From: Acrasis kona
Taxonomy: Eukaryota; Heterolobosea; Eutetramitea; Acrasida; Acrasidae
Length of the DNA stretch: 53,785 nt
Assembly (NCBI GenBank): GCA_026419775.2
Contig: JAOPGA020000597.1
Coordinates: 1-53,785 of the forward strand
Direction: 5' to 3'
Position numbers and translations under genes: made by a program. The notes under the pieces are model-generated. The model saw only the letters and a list, made by a program, of their open reading frames with translations, ran no database searches and was not told where the DNA came from. Positions 38,841-49,092 of the stretch are shown here, piece after piece (position 1 is the first letter of the stretch; each line of letters opens with the position of its first letter).

Positions 38841-40739
38841 TCACTTTGAATCAAATTGTGCCGTAAAATTAGCGGTTACAAATGTCTTTCCAATCACCCT
38901 AATTGCAGGGAACAGCCTCCCCCTTACATTTCGGAAGGCAACCCCCAGAGGTTTATGGTTTTTATAGAAACTTATTATATTCTTGTGTGTATCCACCAGT
39001 ACACCTATAACTACATCCTCCGAAGAGAAATTATCGCAGAATCTTCTTTGTTGAGGTCTATTGTCTTCTATTAAATATCCATCCGTCCTCAAGAAGTACT
39101 CCCTCTTATCACCCTTCGACGATACCCCAACATGATTAGAATAATTTGAATTCTCAATAGTAATCTCCCAATAGCAAGTACAATCTTCTGGTATGTATAA
39201 ATTTCCCAAAACGAGGTCGCTTGCAAAATGATTCAAATGCTCAATTCTTGTTCCATCAACAGAAACTTTGAATGATGATGAAGGTGTAACATCCCATTTA
39301 CAATCACTCAAAATTCCTTGAGCAACATCCTCCGCAACATAAGATGAATTTAAAGAAGAATCTAATCTTGATTCAAATCTATTTGGACTAGTATAAACAA
39401 AAGAACTTTCGAAGCTTGACTTGGAACTATTGGAGTCAACCAAGTTAGAAACATTTGTTCTTTGAGAGTACTCAACAAAGTGTTGTCTCTTTTTAGTAAA
39501 TTCTGTCCTCATGTACTGCAGCTCCTTCTTGTATTGATCCTTTCTATTTTTAATTGTTGTTATGTAGTTATGTGTGGACTCCAAATCACTTTCCGCTTTT
39601 TTCAGGAACTCCCTCAGCGATGAAATCTCAGTGTCTGATTCTACTTTTCTCTGCTTGTACATTTTCGACTTGGCAATTGCTTCATCCCGCTCTCTGGTCA
39701 ACTTGACCACATCTACATGTAAGCCTTGATACTCACTAGTCACATATTCCAGCTGTGTAGTGGTCTCTTTTAACTTTTCTTCCAAAAATCTAGCTTTCTT
39801 TTCTGATTCAGAACAGGCTAGCTGAAGGTCGGTCAGCTGTTTAGATTGTGAAACTGTAAACTCATCTTCACATTGTATAAATTTATCGATTTTTTTAGAT
39901 TCGTGTTTTTTTAGAGTCAAGCGCAGCGAGTTGATTTCTTCTTGATATCTTCTAGCTATAATTTGATTTAAATGTGATTCGTTTCCTCTTTTTCTTAGCT
40001 CAGCTAATTCTTTATTAGCTTCTCTTACTTGCTTAGCTATTTCTTCATTTCTTCTTTGTAGAGATGCAGTATTCTTCTTCTCCATCCACAGCTTTTCTTT
40101 TAATGTATTAATCTCCTCAGTATGGCCAATCGGTTCCTCTCTACTGAAGGGAGTAGAAGCGTCGTATCTTTCTCTTCTAGCTGGTGGTGTTGGTTGTACA
40201 TCTTTCTTCGGGAAATATTCATGAGCCCAGATTTTTGAAAAGTAATCTGCATTTAGCTCCGAGACGCTATCGACGAATCCAAAGCAGACTGCTATATCTC
40301 TAAAACTGAGCTTTTTGGTGTTCCCTTTGTCGACAATCTTGAAAATTCTCTCGACATCGTCTTCACTATTACCTAATTCCAACCACAATCGCTCAAACTC
40401 GTCAAGGGATATATTTCCAGAACTGTCTTCGTCAAACCGATCAAAGGTGCTGTATAAGCGACCAATGTTTACGATTTTTGGTGCCATCATGTCTTGTTCT
40501 ACATTTAACATTCTGCTCCACCAATTATAAAAGTCATCAAAGTCCAAAACTCCAGATGCATCTTGATCGATGAGTAATATAAGCCCGCGTATCACGTCAT
40601 TAGTTAGTATTTCTGAATCAATTTGCAATCCCTCCAGCACCTTGGTCAAGTGTAACGTTTCGATTGTGTCGCTTGTAGAATTGAAGCTCCGAAACAAACC
40701 GCGAATCACACCCTTGTTGGTGTACTTGTTGGAGTCCAT
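38841..40739 (-). CDS. EF-hand / coiled-coil / SPRY-domain protein
   Basis: A single exon of 632 residues from ATG 40739. Two canonical EF loops (DQDASGVLDFDD about 58-69; DEDSSGNISLDE about 103-114) plus a degenerate one (DKGNTKKLSFRD). Then a long coiled coil (about 205-420), a Ser-rich linker, and a C-terminal SPRY/B30.2 domain (about 475-630; YWEITIENS, VGVSSKG, and IGVLVDTHKNIISFYKNHKPLG). The combination suggests a calcium-responsive adaptor whose SPRY domain binds a protein partner. The stop lies 143 bp upstream of the striatin ATG at 38697; both are on the minus strand. Confidence 0.8.
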   Translation of the reverse strand: MDSNKYTNKGVIRGLFRSFNSTSDTIETLHLTKVLEGLQIDSEILTNDVIRGLILLIDQDASGVLDFDDFYNWWSRMLNVEQDMMAPKIVNIGRLYSTFDRFDEDSSGNISLDEFERLWLELGNSEDDVERIFKIVDKGNTKKLSFRDIAVCFGFVDSVSELNADYFSKIWAHEYFPKKDVQPTPPARRERYDASTPFSREEPIGHTEEINTLKEKLWMEKKNTASLQRRNEEIAKQVREANKELAELRKRGNESHLNQIIARRYQEEINSLRLTLKKHESKKIDKFIQCEDEFTVSQSKQLTDLQLACSESEKKARFLEEKLKETTTQLEYVTSEYQGLHVDVVKLTRERDEAIAKSKMYKQRKVESDTEISSLREFLKKAESDLESTHNYITTIKNRKDQYKKELQYMRTEFTKKRQHFVEYSQRTNVSNLVDSNSSKSSFESSFVYTSPNRFESRLDSSLNSSYVAEDVAQGILSDCKWDVTPSSSFKVSVDGTRIEHLNHFASDLVLGNLYIPEDCTCYWEITIENSNYSNHVGVSSKGDKREYFLRTDGYLIEDNRPQQRRFCDNFSSEDVVIGVLVDTHKNIISFYKNHKPLGVAFRNVRGRLFPAIRVIGKTFVTANFTAQFDSK

Positions 40740-40824
40740 AAACTTGTAAAAAAATTTCTGTTATGGTAAACCAAAAAAAAGGACCAAAATATTCAAAGAC
40801 TGATTGTGATGGGTGACGAAAACT

Positions 40825-43120
40825 TTATTGCTTCTTTTCTAACAACTCAACAGCCTTGAGCCAATTCGCCTTCAATTTTTCCTGATCCTCAAAAGCCTTC
40901 TCCTGAGCCTTGATGGCCTTGACCATGTTTTTAATTTTACTTTTATTGATTACATTACCTTCCTTGTCCTTTGTTGGGCAACCCGTTTCGTCCCATTCGG
41001 AATACAATGAGTCGTCCTTATACAAGCTCTTTGGATCAACTTTACTCTTTTCATATTTTTCTAATGCAGTTTGAACATTTTGTTGTAACTTTATTAACTT
41101 TTCTGCTTCTTGTGCCTTTAGTTCCGCCTTCTTGCGTTCAATCTCCTTAATGTATTCGTCCTTGTCAACCAACTTCCATAATCCCTTATTGGCCTCCATA
41201 TTATCTTCTAATCTCACACCCAAGTAAGGCAACACATCATCTCTGATCGAATCACAACTTTTCAAAACTGCTTTGCTGACACCTCCTTGTTGTGCGTTTA
41301 GTTCCTTGCTTCTGCTCAATGTTCTTAATTCGTCTCTAAAAGTGCAGAATGCGTCCAGTAAAGGTTTGACGTTGTTTTCGAAACTTCCTGATTCGTTGCT
41401 GCTGAAGCCAATCACATCATCCTTGATCATTCCGAATACTTTCAGCATGTCAGTAATGTAAGTTGCCACGCTTCGAAGTAACGTGACGATCGAGTTGTTG
41501 TTGCGATCCCTCATGTAAATGTTGGTTTCGTCGATTAATTTGATTAGAACGAAAATGACGGTCGGCGTGTCGAAGCTGTCGCACAATGCTTCGTGCACGT
41601 TCCTCTTGGCTAGACTTAAATGTTCCTGTAGGTCGAATTCAGCCTTGGTCCATTTTTGACTGGTGTTGAGTTGATCGTTGATGGATCTGATTAATGTTTG
41701 TACGTTGAGGAAGAACTCGTTAAACTTCTTTTCCTTGTTGATGGCATGTTCCATGGTCTCGATGGAATAATCCATTGGGTCTTGGAACTTGTAAAGTAAG
41801 TAAAGCATGCGAATCTGTCTTGCGCTGTAGGTTTGAAGTGCTTCTTGAATGGTAATAAAGTTCTTTTCGGACTTGCTCATTTTTCTTCCAGTGATGCTCA
41901 AGTGACCAGTATGTAAAAAGTAATTGACCCATTGATGATTGCAAAAATGTGCTTCTGATTGAGCAAGTTCGTTATCGTGATGAGGGAACCTTAGATCGAC
42001 TCCTCCGCAATGAATGTCCATGTATGGTTGGTTGAAAACGTTGGAGGCCATGGCGCTGCACTCAATGTGCCATCCTGGTCTTCCTTGACCCCATGGAGAG
42101 TCCCAAACTGGTTCGCCACGATTTGATTTTTTCCATAAGGCAAAGTCACGTGGACTCTTTCTTGCGAATTCCTTCTTGTCTTGTGGAGTCCATTCGGTTT
42201 CACCTTCTTGAGCTCTTTCTTCGTCATCGGCTGCTGCGTTCCATGGTTCTAGTTTACGGTATGTGTGCTTGTCTTGTTGGAATGCTTTGGTGTCAAAGTA
42301 TACGCTACCTTCTGATGCGTAGGCGTAGCCGTTGGAAATGATCTTTTCAATGTAGGAAACAATTTCTGGCACATACTCGGTCACTCTGGTGATGATTGTT
42401 GGTGGCTTGACGTTAAGCTGTCTCATGTCCTCCCAGAACAATTTTTCGTAATATCTTGGTACACCTTCGAAATCAGGTTCTTCAAGTTTCATAGTGGTAA
42501 GAGAGGCTAATTTTTCTCTGAGCTCAACAATTTGGACTAGTTTTAATTGTTTGTCCTTCTTTGTCTCCTTATCATCTCTCTCAACTGCTTGCTTTGTTTC
42601 ATTAAGGAATTGGTCAAGCTCTGGAGTCGAAGTAGTTGACTTCTAAAAGAGATTAGAAAATGTTAAAATGTCAGCTTGTGCATACCTTTGCAATTGACTC
42701 TGAAACAAGGTTTAAGTTGTTCTTCAAGTTCTCCTTGTTTGCCTTCTTGATGATTTTATCATCAATGTCCGTGATGTTCTCCACGTACTTGATATCGTAC
42801 TTGAAGTAATCTTCCATGATGCGTCTAATGATGTCAAAGCCAATGTAGGTTCTTCCGTGACCCATGTGGGTCACATCATAAACTGTAGGACCACAAGTGT
42901 ACCATGAGACAACGTCGCTCGTGGGTATGAAGACGTCTTTTGAGTTTGTAAGACTGTTATATAATTTAATCTCGTTATTTTGACGAGAGCCCGCTGTTGG
43001 TTTGATCCACTCTGGTTTGTTGCTCATGACCTGTATTGCTTGGCTATATGCGTTGCTATGGTGTATAATCGAAATAAGAGGTTTGGAGTTCTTCTTTAAA
43101 AACCCAGCAAAATTTAACAT
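40825..43120 (-). CDS. Cysteinyl-tRNA synthetase
   Basis: Exons 42686-43120 and 40825-42642, with a 43-bp intron (gtatgcacaa...ctcttttag); 750 residues. It charges tRNA-Cys. HIGH-type motif THMGHGRTY and KMSKS-type motif KMSKSEKNF are present, with zinc ligands in [17 protein letters not shown] and [14 protein letters not shown]. The C-terminal extension has a Lys/Glu-rich helix and [20 protein letters not shown], as in eukaryotic cytosolic enzymes. Two in-frame ATGs are notable: 43120 opens a basic, acid-free N-terminus, while 43027 ([10 protein letters not shown]) fits a cytosolic start, suggesting dual targeting. Confidence 0.93.
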
Positions 43121-43287
43121 GGGATTGTAAACAACATCTTTTGATCGAAAGAACCTCAATTCCAGTAGCTACCATCAAGATTTCAGTGGCAATGTATTTG
43201 AATAACCCTTTATATAAGATACAAGTAAAATTTCCTGCCATTGGATTGTGATCGGTGACTATTATCACTGCATGATATTGTAATCAA

Positions 43288-44427
43288 ATGATCGAAGCAT
43301 TGCCGAACGAAGTACTTGAAGATATACTCGCCTTTCTTAAATTTAAAGACATACTAAATGTGGGGCTAGTAAACAAAGCAATGCATCAAGTAACAGACTC
43401 AGATGTTGTTTGGGCGGAGAAACTATTAAAAGATTGGAATACTGAAAAACAAACATCTGCAAAAGCAGACTACATAAATATGCATGAAAAATATCCTGGT
43501 ATGTCACATTGCTATTCTCGTTTGAAAAAAAGCTGGGACACTCTAATCAAATGGACTAGCACAGATGCACCTTTGATTTATAGAACATTGAAAAAAGAGA
43601 AGCTCGACTACAAGTCACATCTCCAGCAGTATCCAGAGTTGCCCAAAGAACTTGTATGTTCTTACCTGATTCAAAATGGTCAAGATTATAGAAGGGTTGA
43701 TGGGCGCACAGGTCTATTTGGAGGTTATGACTTCTACAACCAACAAACCAACTTTGCCTTTTCTGAATTCCATCAAGCTCAATACACAGGAAATGATTTC
43801 TGCTTCCGCATTGGTACACTAGTGAATACTTTAAAAATGACAAGCATTGTCGTAATGATAAAAGATCTTCAACATAGGAAAAAAGGACAGGTTTGTGTAG
43901 CTGATAGCAGCACTTTGCATGTGATCGCAGATTCCTATCTTGAATTTTTTGAAACCTATGTTAATAATTTGGTTGATAGGCACATATATGACGTAAAAGA
44001 AAGTATGATCATTCGTTACCCGAATTGTGCAGAATTAGGATCCGACACGACGACGAGAGGTGTGCGCATCAGATGTAATGCTTTATTCATACCAGAGTTC
44101 TGGAACAAAAAACAATATTTTTTTGCTTACCGCATTCGAATCAGCATGGACGAAAGTGAACAAACTAACAAATCATGTAAACTTCTTTCAAGACATTGGA
44201 ACATCATGGAGGAGTCAAAAGTTATAGATTCTGTTGATGGACCGGGAGTGATAGGACAGTATCCTGTGATCAGTCCTGGTAGTTACTTTGAATACTGCAG
44301 CTGTTCTCCACTGAGCAGACCACACGGTTCTATGAGTGGGTACTTCACAATGCAGCTGCTAAGAGGTGAGGAGGAATTTGACGCAGTGGTTGGAGAATTC
44401 CCACTCAGTGTTAACATCACAATTTAA
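43288..44427 (+). CDS. F-box / ApaG-domain protein (FBXO3-like)
   Basis: A single exon of 379 residues from ATG 43288. The F-box is at the N-terminus (LPNEVLEDILAFLKFKDILNVGLVNKAMHQ), which would bind SKP1 in an SCF ubiquitin ligase. A central SMI1/KNR4-like region is suggested by position only. The C-terminal ApaG domain (about 275-379) is clear: FFAYRIRISMDE, LLSRHWNIMEESKVIDSV, GPGVIGQYPVISPGSYFEYCS and GSMSGYFTMQL. This order matches FBXO3. Its ATG is 167 bp from the divergent cysteinyl-tRNA synthetase. Confidence 0.85.
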   Translation: MIEALPNEVLEDILAFLKFKDILNVGLVNKAMHQVTDSDVVWAEKLLKDWNTEKQTSAKADYINMHEKYPGMSHCYSRLKKSWDTLIKWTSTDAPLIYRTLKKEKLDYKSHLQQYPELPKELVCSYLIQNGQDYRRVDGRTGLFGGYDFYNQQTNFAFSEFHQAQYTGNDFCFRIGTLVNTLKMTSIVVMIKDLQHRKKGQVCVADSSTLHVIADSYLEFFETYVNNLVDRHIYDVKESMIIRYPNCAELGSDTTTRGVRIRCNALFIPEFWNKKQYFFAYRIRISMDESEQTNKSCKLLSRHWNIMEESKVIDSVDGPGVIGQYPVISPGSYFEYCSCSPLSRPHGSMSGYFTMQLLRGEEEFDAVVGEFPLSVNITI

Positions 44428-44571
44428 TGTTGTTAATCATTTCAATAAAGTTTTCGTTTTATAATATTTATTTATTTATTTATACAAATGGTTAATGGTT
44501 GACCGTAAAACGGTGTTAAGTCGGGTCTACTATAGTAGCCACACATTCTCCTTCTCTTCCCCTGAGGTGGT

Positions 44572-47500
44572 ATGACTACTATACTCTCAAGGAATATCAA
44601 TGGAAAACTCCTAAGACCCCATGTCTCAGTAGACATAATTAATACCATGACACATCTTAAAGCAAAGATTTTCACAATCCAAGAATCCAGAATCTCTTCA
44701 AAAGATGAGCACATTATCAAAAGAAGACTTTTCCCAAAACAAATCACATTCGGCTCAAGCAATGACACAAGACAGTGGGGAGTTGCCACCATACTAGACG
44801 ATGACTGTATTATTATCACAAAGCACAAAAGTTTACTCAATCCCCATAGAGCCCAAGAGACTGTTGCCATCATTAACAACAGAATAACATCAATAATCAA
44901 CGTTTACCTTCCCACGAATCCAGACAATTCTACTTCGGAGAAAGAATGCTTCATGATAGAAAAAGACGTAGAAGTTTGGATGAAATCCGCCCACAAAGCG
45001 GGTCATGACATTATTGTTACAGGAGACTTTAATGTCGACATGACATCTAACCACCCAAGAGCCCTAAGACTATCTTCTCTATTGCAATCCTTTGGATTCA
45101 TGCAATCATGCCAACCTTCCCCGACTCACAAAAGCGGAAGTCGCCTCGACTACATCTACTCCTATATCGAAAACATCTCCTCCTCCTCGAACAAAACCAT
45201 TCACTGCAAGAAAATCTTCACGGACCACCTCCTACTCGAATTTAGTTTCTCTACTACACAACCATCAAGAGATAACATTTATCCTACTTACAGTTACACG
45301 GATGAAGATCTCCTCAAAACCATCGCAAACACTGAAAAATCCATCTCCACAGATAACCCCACGTTCTCCGAGTTAATTAAAGCATATGATACTTCCTGCA
45401 AACAAACCCTAAAAATAGGACCAAAAATGAAAAGTAATAGACACCAAGCCTTCATGAGCAAAGAAATCACCCGCCTTTACGATAGAATGGATGAACTAGA
45501 ATCCGCAATCAACAATCTTCTAGACGAAAACTCGAAAACACGTAGACTAGCCTACAGCCTAATTAAAGAAGAATGCATTCGCAACAACATTACTTTCACT
45601 CCAAACCTATACCACTCTTATTCAATCTACAATGCCGCCAACCTATGCCTACTCGCATTAGAAAAAGACAAAAATACAGAACTCCTGTCTATGATCAACA
45701 CCTACAAAATACATTACGAAAAACTAATTGCTAACAACCATAAGTTAGCTTGGACAATCTTTAAAGGCCGAAAATCTACAATCAACATTACGAGATTAGA
45801 AGATGAGGGGAAAAAAATCATAACAGAGAAACAAGAACTTCTAATCTACATCAAAAACAAGTTCGAAGAACGCCTCCAAATTCCACCTACGGCTCACATT
45901 CCTAAACCCCTACAGGATTTTCTTATTAACTCTAGCCAAGAATGGTCACAATCAGACATCAAAAGATTTTTTAGACCTGTCTCTACGGATGAACTTACCT
46001 CTATTATTAAAAGATGCAAAGGTTGTGCAGGCATTGATGGCATCCCCAACAGACTTTGGAAACTTCTCCCTCCTGACCACATCAAACGCCTAGCGAACGG
46101 CATTTCCAAAATCATATCTAATGAAGACAGCCTAGACTCATCCCTAAAAATAGGAGTCCTCAACCTAATCCCGAAAGTCACGGACCAAAACCTTCTTTTA
46201 AACATAAATAACTACCGTCCAATTAATGTCCTTCCAACCGCTTATAGACTTCTCCTAACTGTGATCAATGCAAGACTAGCAGAAGCACTCAACGACACAA
46301 ACTCCATATCTCCAAACCAAAGAGGCTTCAAAAAAGGAGCGCGATGCTCTGACCTTACATCAACTCTAAATAATATCATGTCGCACTCCAAACGTAACAA
46401 AAAATCACTAACAATTACCCTTATTGATTACGCGGATGCCTATACAAGTCTCATACACAATAGACTATGGGAATTAATGCGTCTGATGAAGTTCCCTCTG
46501 GCGGTTATAAACCTCTTTGAAAACCTCCTATCAGCGCACCAAATTGTAATCCGTTCTGGCTTCGGTTTATCTGAACCCATAAATTGGTCGAAAGGTGCTA
46601 TTCAAGGAGATCCTTCTGCTCCTAACATCTTTAACATATACACCGAAATTATTACTCGACTAATACGAACCTACGGGAAAAAGATAGGATACCCATTAGA
46701 TTCTACCATTACCGTGTCGTGTCTTAACTATGCAGACGATATGACAATTATAACAAACTCACTCAAAGGTAGAAAACAAGCTATGAAAATAATAATGAAA
46801 CTTGCGGACCTCCTGGGTATGAAAATCAACACAAACAAAACAAAATGTATTTCTTGGATCTACTCCAACGACAAACTATCCACATCCTCAGATCCCTTCC
46901 ATAATTTTACAGTTCTAGACAACCAAAAAGGCTTTCAATACCTTGGTCATTGGCTTTGCTATTCCCAAGCCTCTACTATTAACACAAAGGAGATCATATC
47001 AAAGATCAAACAAAAAATTGAAAAATTACGCCCCAATCTGATCAAACCCAGACAAGTAATTCATTTCGCCGAATCAATAATCCTAGGAGTAGTAAGATAT
47101 CAATCTGCTCTAGGTCACATCACAGATACAGGCTTGGACCTAATCGATGGGACTTTAAACGGCCTTATTAGGAAAGCAATGTATGCCTGCAAAATATTCC
47201 CCACAGCCTGGATGAAATACAATAGATCAAACCTCGGTTGGGGGGTTAAATCTACAAGAATCACAGCATACATTAGCAGATTCAATACTTTAATTAACAA
47301 CCTCAACTCTGACTTCTTCCCAACCTACTATTCTACCATGAAAGAACTTTATGAGAGTAGTATCCCTTCCAGTCCTAAATCTCCACTTAAAACTACCCTA
47401 TCCCTTCTCGAACAATTTAAAATCTCAATTATCCGCTACCACAATAATTATATTCAACAATTCCCACCAATACATAACATACGTGACTCTGAAATTCCCT

Positions 47501-48543
47501 CCCCTATTTTCCCTGCCAACAGCCACTTCAGCATTTCTATTGACGGTTCAATTAAAAACAAAGGACAACAAGGAGGAGGTGGTGCAATTATCTTTTACAA
47601 TAATAAATATACCAGAGTTGCATTTGGTGTCCCAATAGTCAACTCATCATCACACAATGAAATCTATACTGCCTGCTGTATCATCCGTATACTCCCACCA
47701 AACAGTTCGGCGGAGTTATTCGTTGATAACATTACCGCATCTAAAATGAATCCAAATTCTAAAACTTGTGGACAACTAGCGAATGCATTTTGGAACTTTG
47801 CTGAGAATAAAAATATTCACGTTGACCTGAAATGGGAGAAAGGTCACAACTCCTTGAACAAACGAAACGCCATAGCACACAAACTAGCCAACATAGGTAG
47901 AGAACAATGCCCTCCTCTCCTTATCAACGCAGCTCTGCTGGAAGCAAACAAAGACCACTTTTACTTCTTTGATGGCCAATCCATAGCATCAAATATTGGA
48001 GCTATCATCAAAAATAAACAGCAGAAGGAGATCGAAGAGGACATCGTTTCTATTTCACATAACTACAATTCGATTGACATATCTGGAAAATTCTTTAACG
48101 TTCTCTCTTCAATGAGAATTTGGGATTCCAGCTACGACTCCACCACTACTAATGCCCTTGCTAAATCACGCCTAGATGGGTTTTTCAGGAACTTTGATGG
48201 CTCCAGAATCCCATGCTCAATTTGCGGTGAAGACACTACCATAAATCATATGCTTTTAGAATGCAATCCCTCAAATGACCTCCGTGATCTAAACAGAAAA
48301 ATCCAAAAAACCACTAAAAAGGCTGGCATCAAATTGAAAACAAGGATAGTAGACGAAAACAACCGAACAAAAATCCAATCACTAGAAGACAGGAACATTA
48401 TCACTTTTGGGATCAGAGGTATGATCACTTCAAGATCCTGGAGCCTTATCAAAAGAAACTTCCCAAAATCTTACTCCTTTAAAAATCGTATTTATAGCAT
48501 ACAAAAATACAACAAAGACAGAAAGAAGAATCTTTATTTTTAA
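44572..48543 (+). CDS. LINE ORF2: APE endonuclease, reverse transcriptase, RNase H, Zn-knuckle
   Basis: 1323 residues, intact. The endonuclease occupies about 1-235, starting ILSRNINGK, with catalytic IQESR, TGDFNVD, SRLDYIYS and TDHLLLEFSF. The reverse transcriptase (about 470-800) has NNYRPINVLPTAYRLL, KGAIQGDPSAPNIF and the active site YADD at about residue 720. RNase H (about 985-1120) has SISIDGSIK, HNEIYTA, LFVDNITASK and KWEKGHNSLNKRNAIAHKLA. A C-x2-C-x(8)-H-x(4)-C zinc knuckle (CSICGEDTTINHMLLEC) lies near residue 1214. EN-RT-RH order plus C-terminal knuckle points to the I/Jockey-like side of LINE diversity. Full coding capacity means it could be active. Confidence 0.93.
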   Translation: MTTILSRNINGKLLRPHVSVDIINTMTHLKAKIFTIQESRISSKDEHIIKRRLFPKQITFGSSNDTRQWGVATILDDDCIIITKHKSLLNPHRAQETVAIINNRITSIINVYLPTNPDNSTSEKECFMIEKDVEVWMKSAHKAGHDIIVTGDFNVDMTSNHPRALRLSSLLQSFGFMQSCQPSPTHKSGSRLDYIYSYIENISSSSNKTIHCKKIFTDHLLLEFSFSTTQPSRDNIYPTYSYTDEDLLKTIANTEKSISTDNPTFSELIKAYDTSCKQTLKIGPKMKSNRHQAFMSKEITRLYDRMDELESAINNLLDENSKTRRLAYSLIKEECIRNNITFTPNLYHSYSIYNAANLCLLALEKDKNTELLSMINTYKIHYEKLIANNHKLAWTIFKGRKSTINITRLEDEGKKIITEKQELLIYIKNKFEERLQIPPTAHIPKPLQDFLINSSQEWSQSDIKRFFRPVSTDELTSIIKRCKGCAGIDGIPNRLWKLLPPDHIKRLANGISKIISNEDSLDSSLKIGVLNLIPKVTDQNLLLNINNYRPINVLPTAYRLLLTVINARLAEALNDTNSISPNQRGFKKGARCSDLTSTLNNIMSHSKRNKKSLTITLIDYADAYTSLIHNRLWELMRLMKFPLAVINLFENLLSAHQIVIRSGFGLSEPINWSKGAIQGDPSAPNIFNIYTEIITRLIRTYGKKIGYPLDSTITVSCLNYADDMTIITNSLKGRKQAMKIIMKLADLLGMKINTNKTKCISWIYSNDKLSTSSDPFHNFTVLDNQKGFQYLGHWLCYSQASTINTKEIISKIKQKIEKLRPNLIKPRQVIHFAESIILGVVRYQSALGHITDTGLDLIDGTLNGLIRKAMYACKIFPTAWMKYNRSNLGWGVKSTRITAYISRFNTLINNLNSDFFPTYYSTMKELYESSIPSSPKSPLKTTLSLLEQFKISIIRYHNNYIQQFPPIHNIRDSEIPSPIFPANSHFSISIDGSIKNKGQQGGGGAIIFYNNKYTRVAFGVPIVNSSSHNEIYTACCIIRILPPNSSAELFVDNITASKMNPNSKTCGQLANAFWNFAENKNIHVDLKWEKGHNSLNKRNAIAHKLANIGREQCPPLLINAALLEANKDHFYFFDGQSIASNIGAIIKNKQQKEIEEDIVSISHNYNSIDISGKFFNVLSSMRIWDSSYDSTTTNALAKSRLDGFFRNFDGSRIPCSICGEDTTINHMLLECNPSNDLRDLNRKIQKTTKKAGIKLKTRIVDENNRTKIQSLEDRNIITFGIRGMITSRSWSLIKRNFPKSYSFKNRIYSIQKYNKDRKKNLYF

Positions 48544-48755
48544 AATGTTGAAATCAATTCACAAATCTATTGCACAATTCACCATCAAAAAGATCTCCTT
48601 AAGTATTCCAAAAAATAAAAGATAAGATTCCCTTTTTTTACATATTCACTGACACATCCAGACAAACAGCAATCATTCAATCTGCAATCTAAATAATTGG
48701 TATTCTTTTTCCAATCCTATATAACCTACAATACTATTTACTATCTATAAGGAAA

Positions 48756-48926
48756 TTTTCCACTTTATGAGTGGTTTTTTATATCCGACCCTATCTATTA
48801 ATCTATTGGTTTCCACCAGGTGTGGTTTTCCACAAATCTAATGTTTTCCACTTTATAAGTGGTTTTTCTCCATTTACTATACCTACATCTACCTTTACTT
48901 ATTTTTCCACTTACTAAGTGGTTTTT
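48756..48926 (+). repeat. Four stem-loop repeats, consensus TTTTCCAC...GTGGTTTTT
   Basis: Copies at about 48756-48779, 48810-48831 (variant), 48844-48867 and 48903-48926. Each is CCAC(T/C)... pairing with ...(A/G)GTGG around a 3-5 base loop, flanked by T-runs on both sides. Stem bases are kept while loops differ (TATG-like, TAT, ACT). They sit in the 549-bp non-coding spacer 48544-49092 between the two LINE reading frames. Confidence 0.8.
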
Positions 48927-49092
48927 AAAAAATTCTCTTCCCAATACATTGTAAACAAATATTACCTCCTACTTAACTTAATATGAGTGCAATTTCAGAA
49001 TTTGGCGACAATCCCTGACTTAAGAGACAATCCATCTACAAAAAGCTGAGAACCAAAAAATCTTTTCAGACAATTAAACAAACAAATCAAAC

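Noticed and set aside
44466-44482. (ATTT)n run as the tail of another LINE
   Set aside because: It directly follows the FBXO3-like AATAAA and is more simply AT-rich 3' UTR; no element sequence precedes it.
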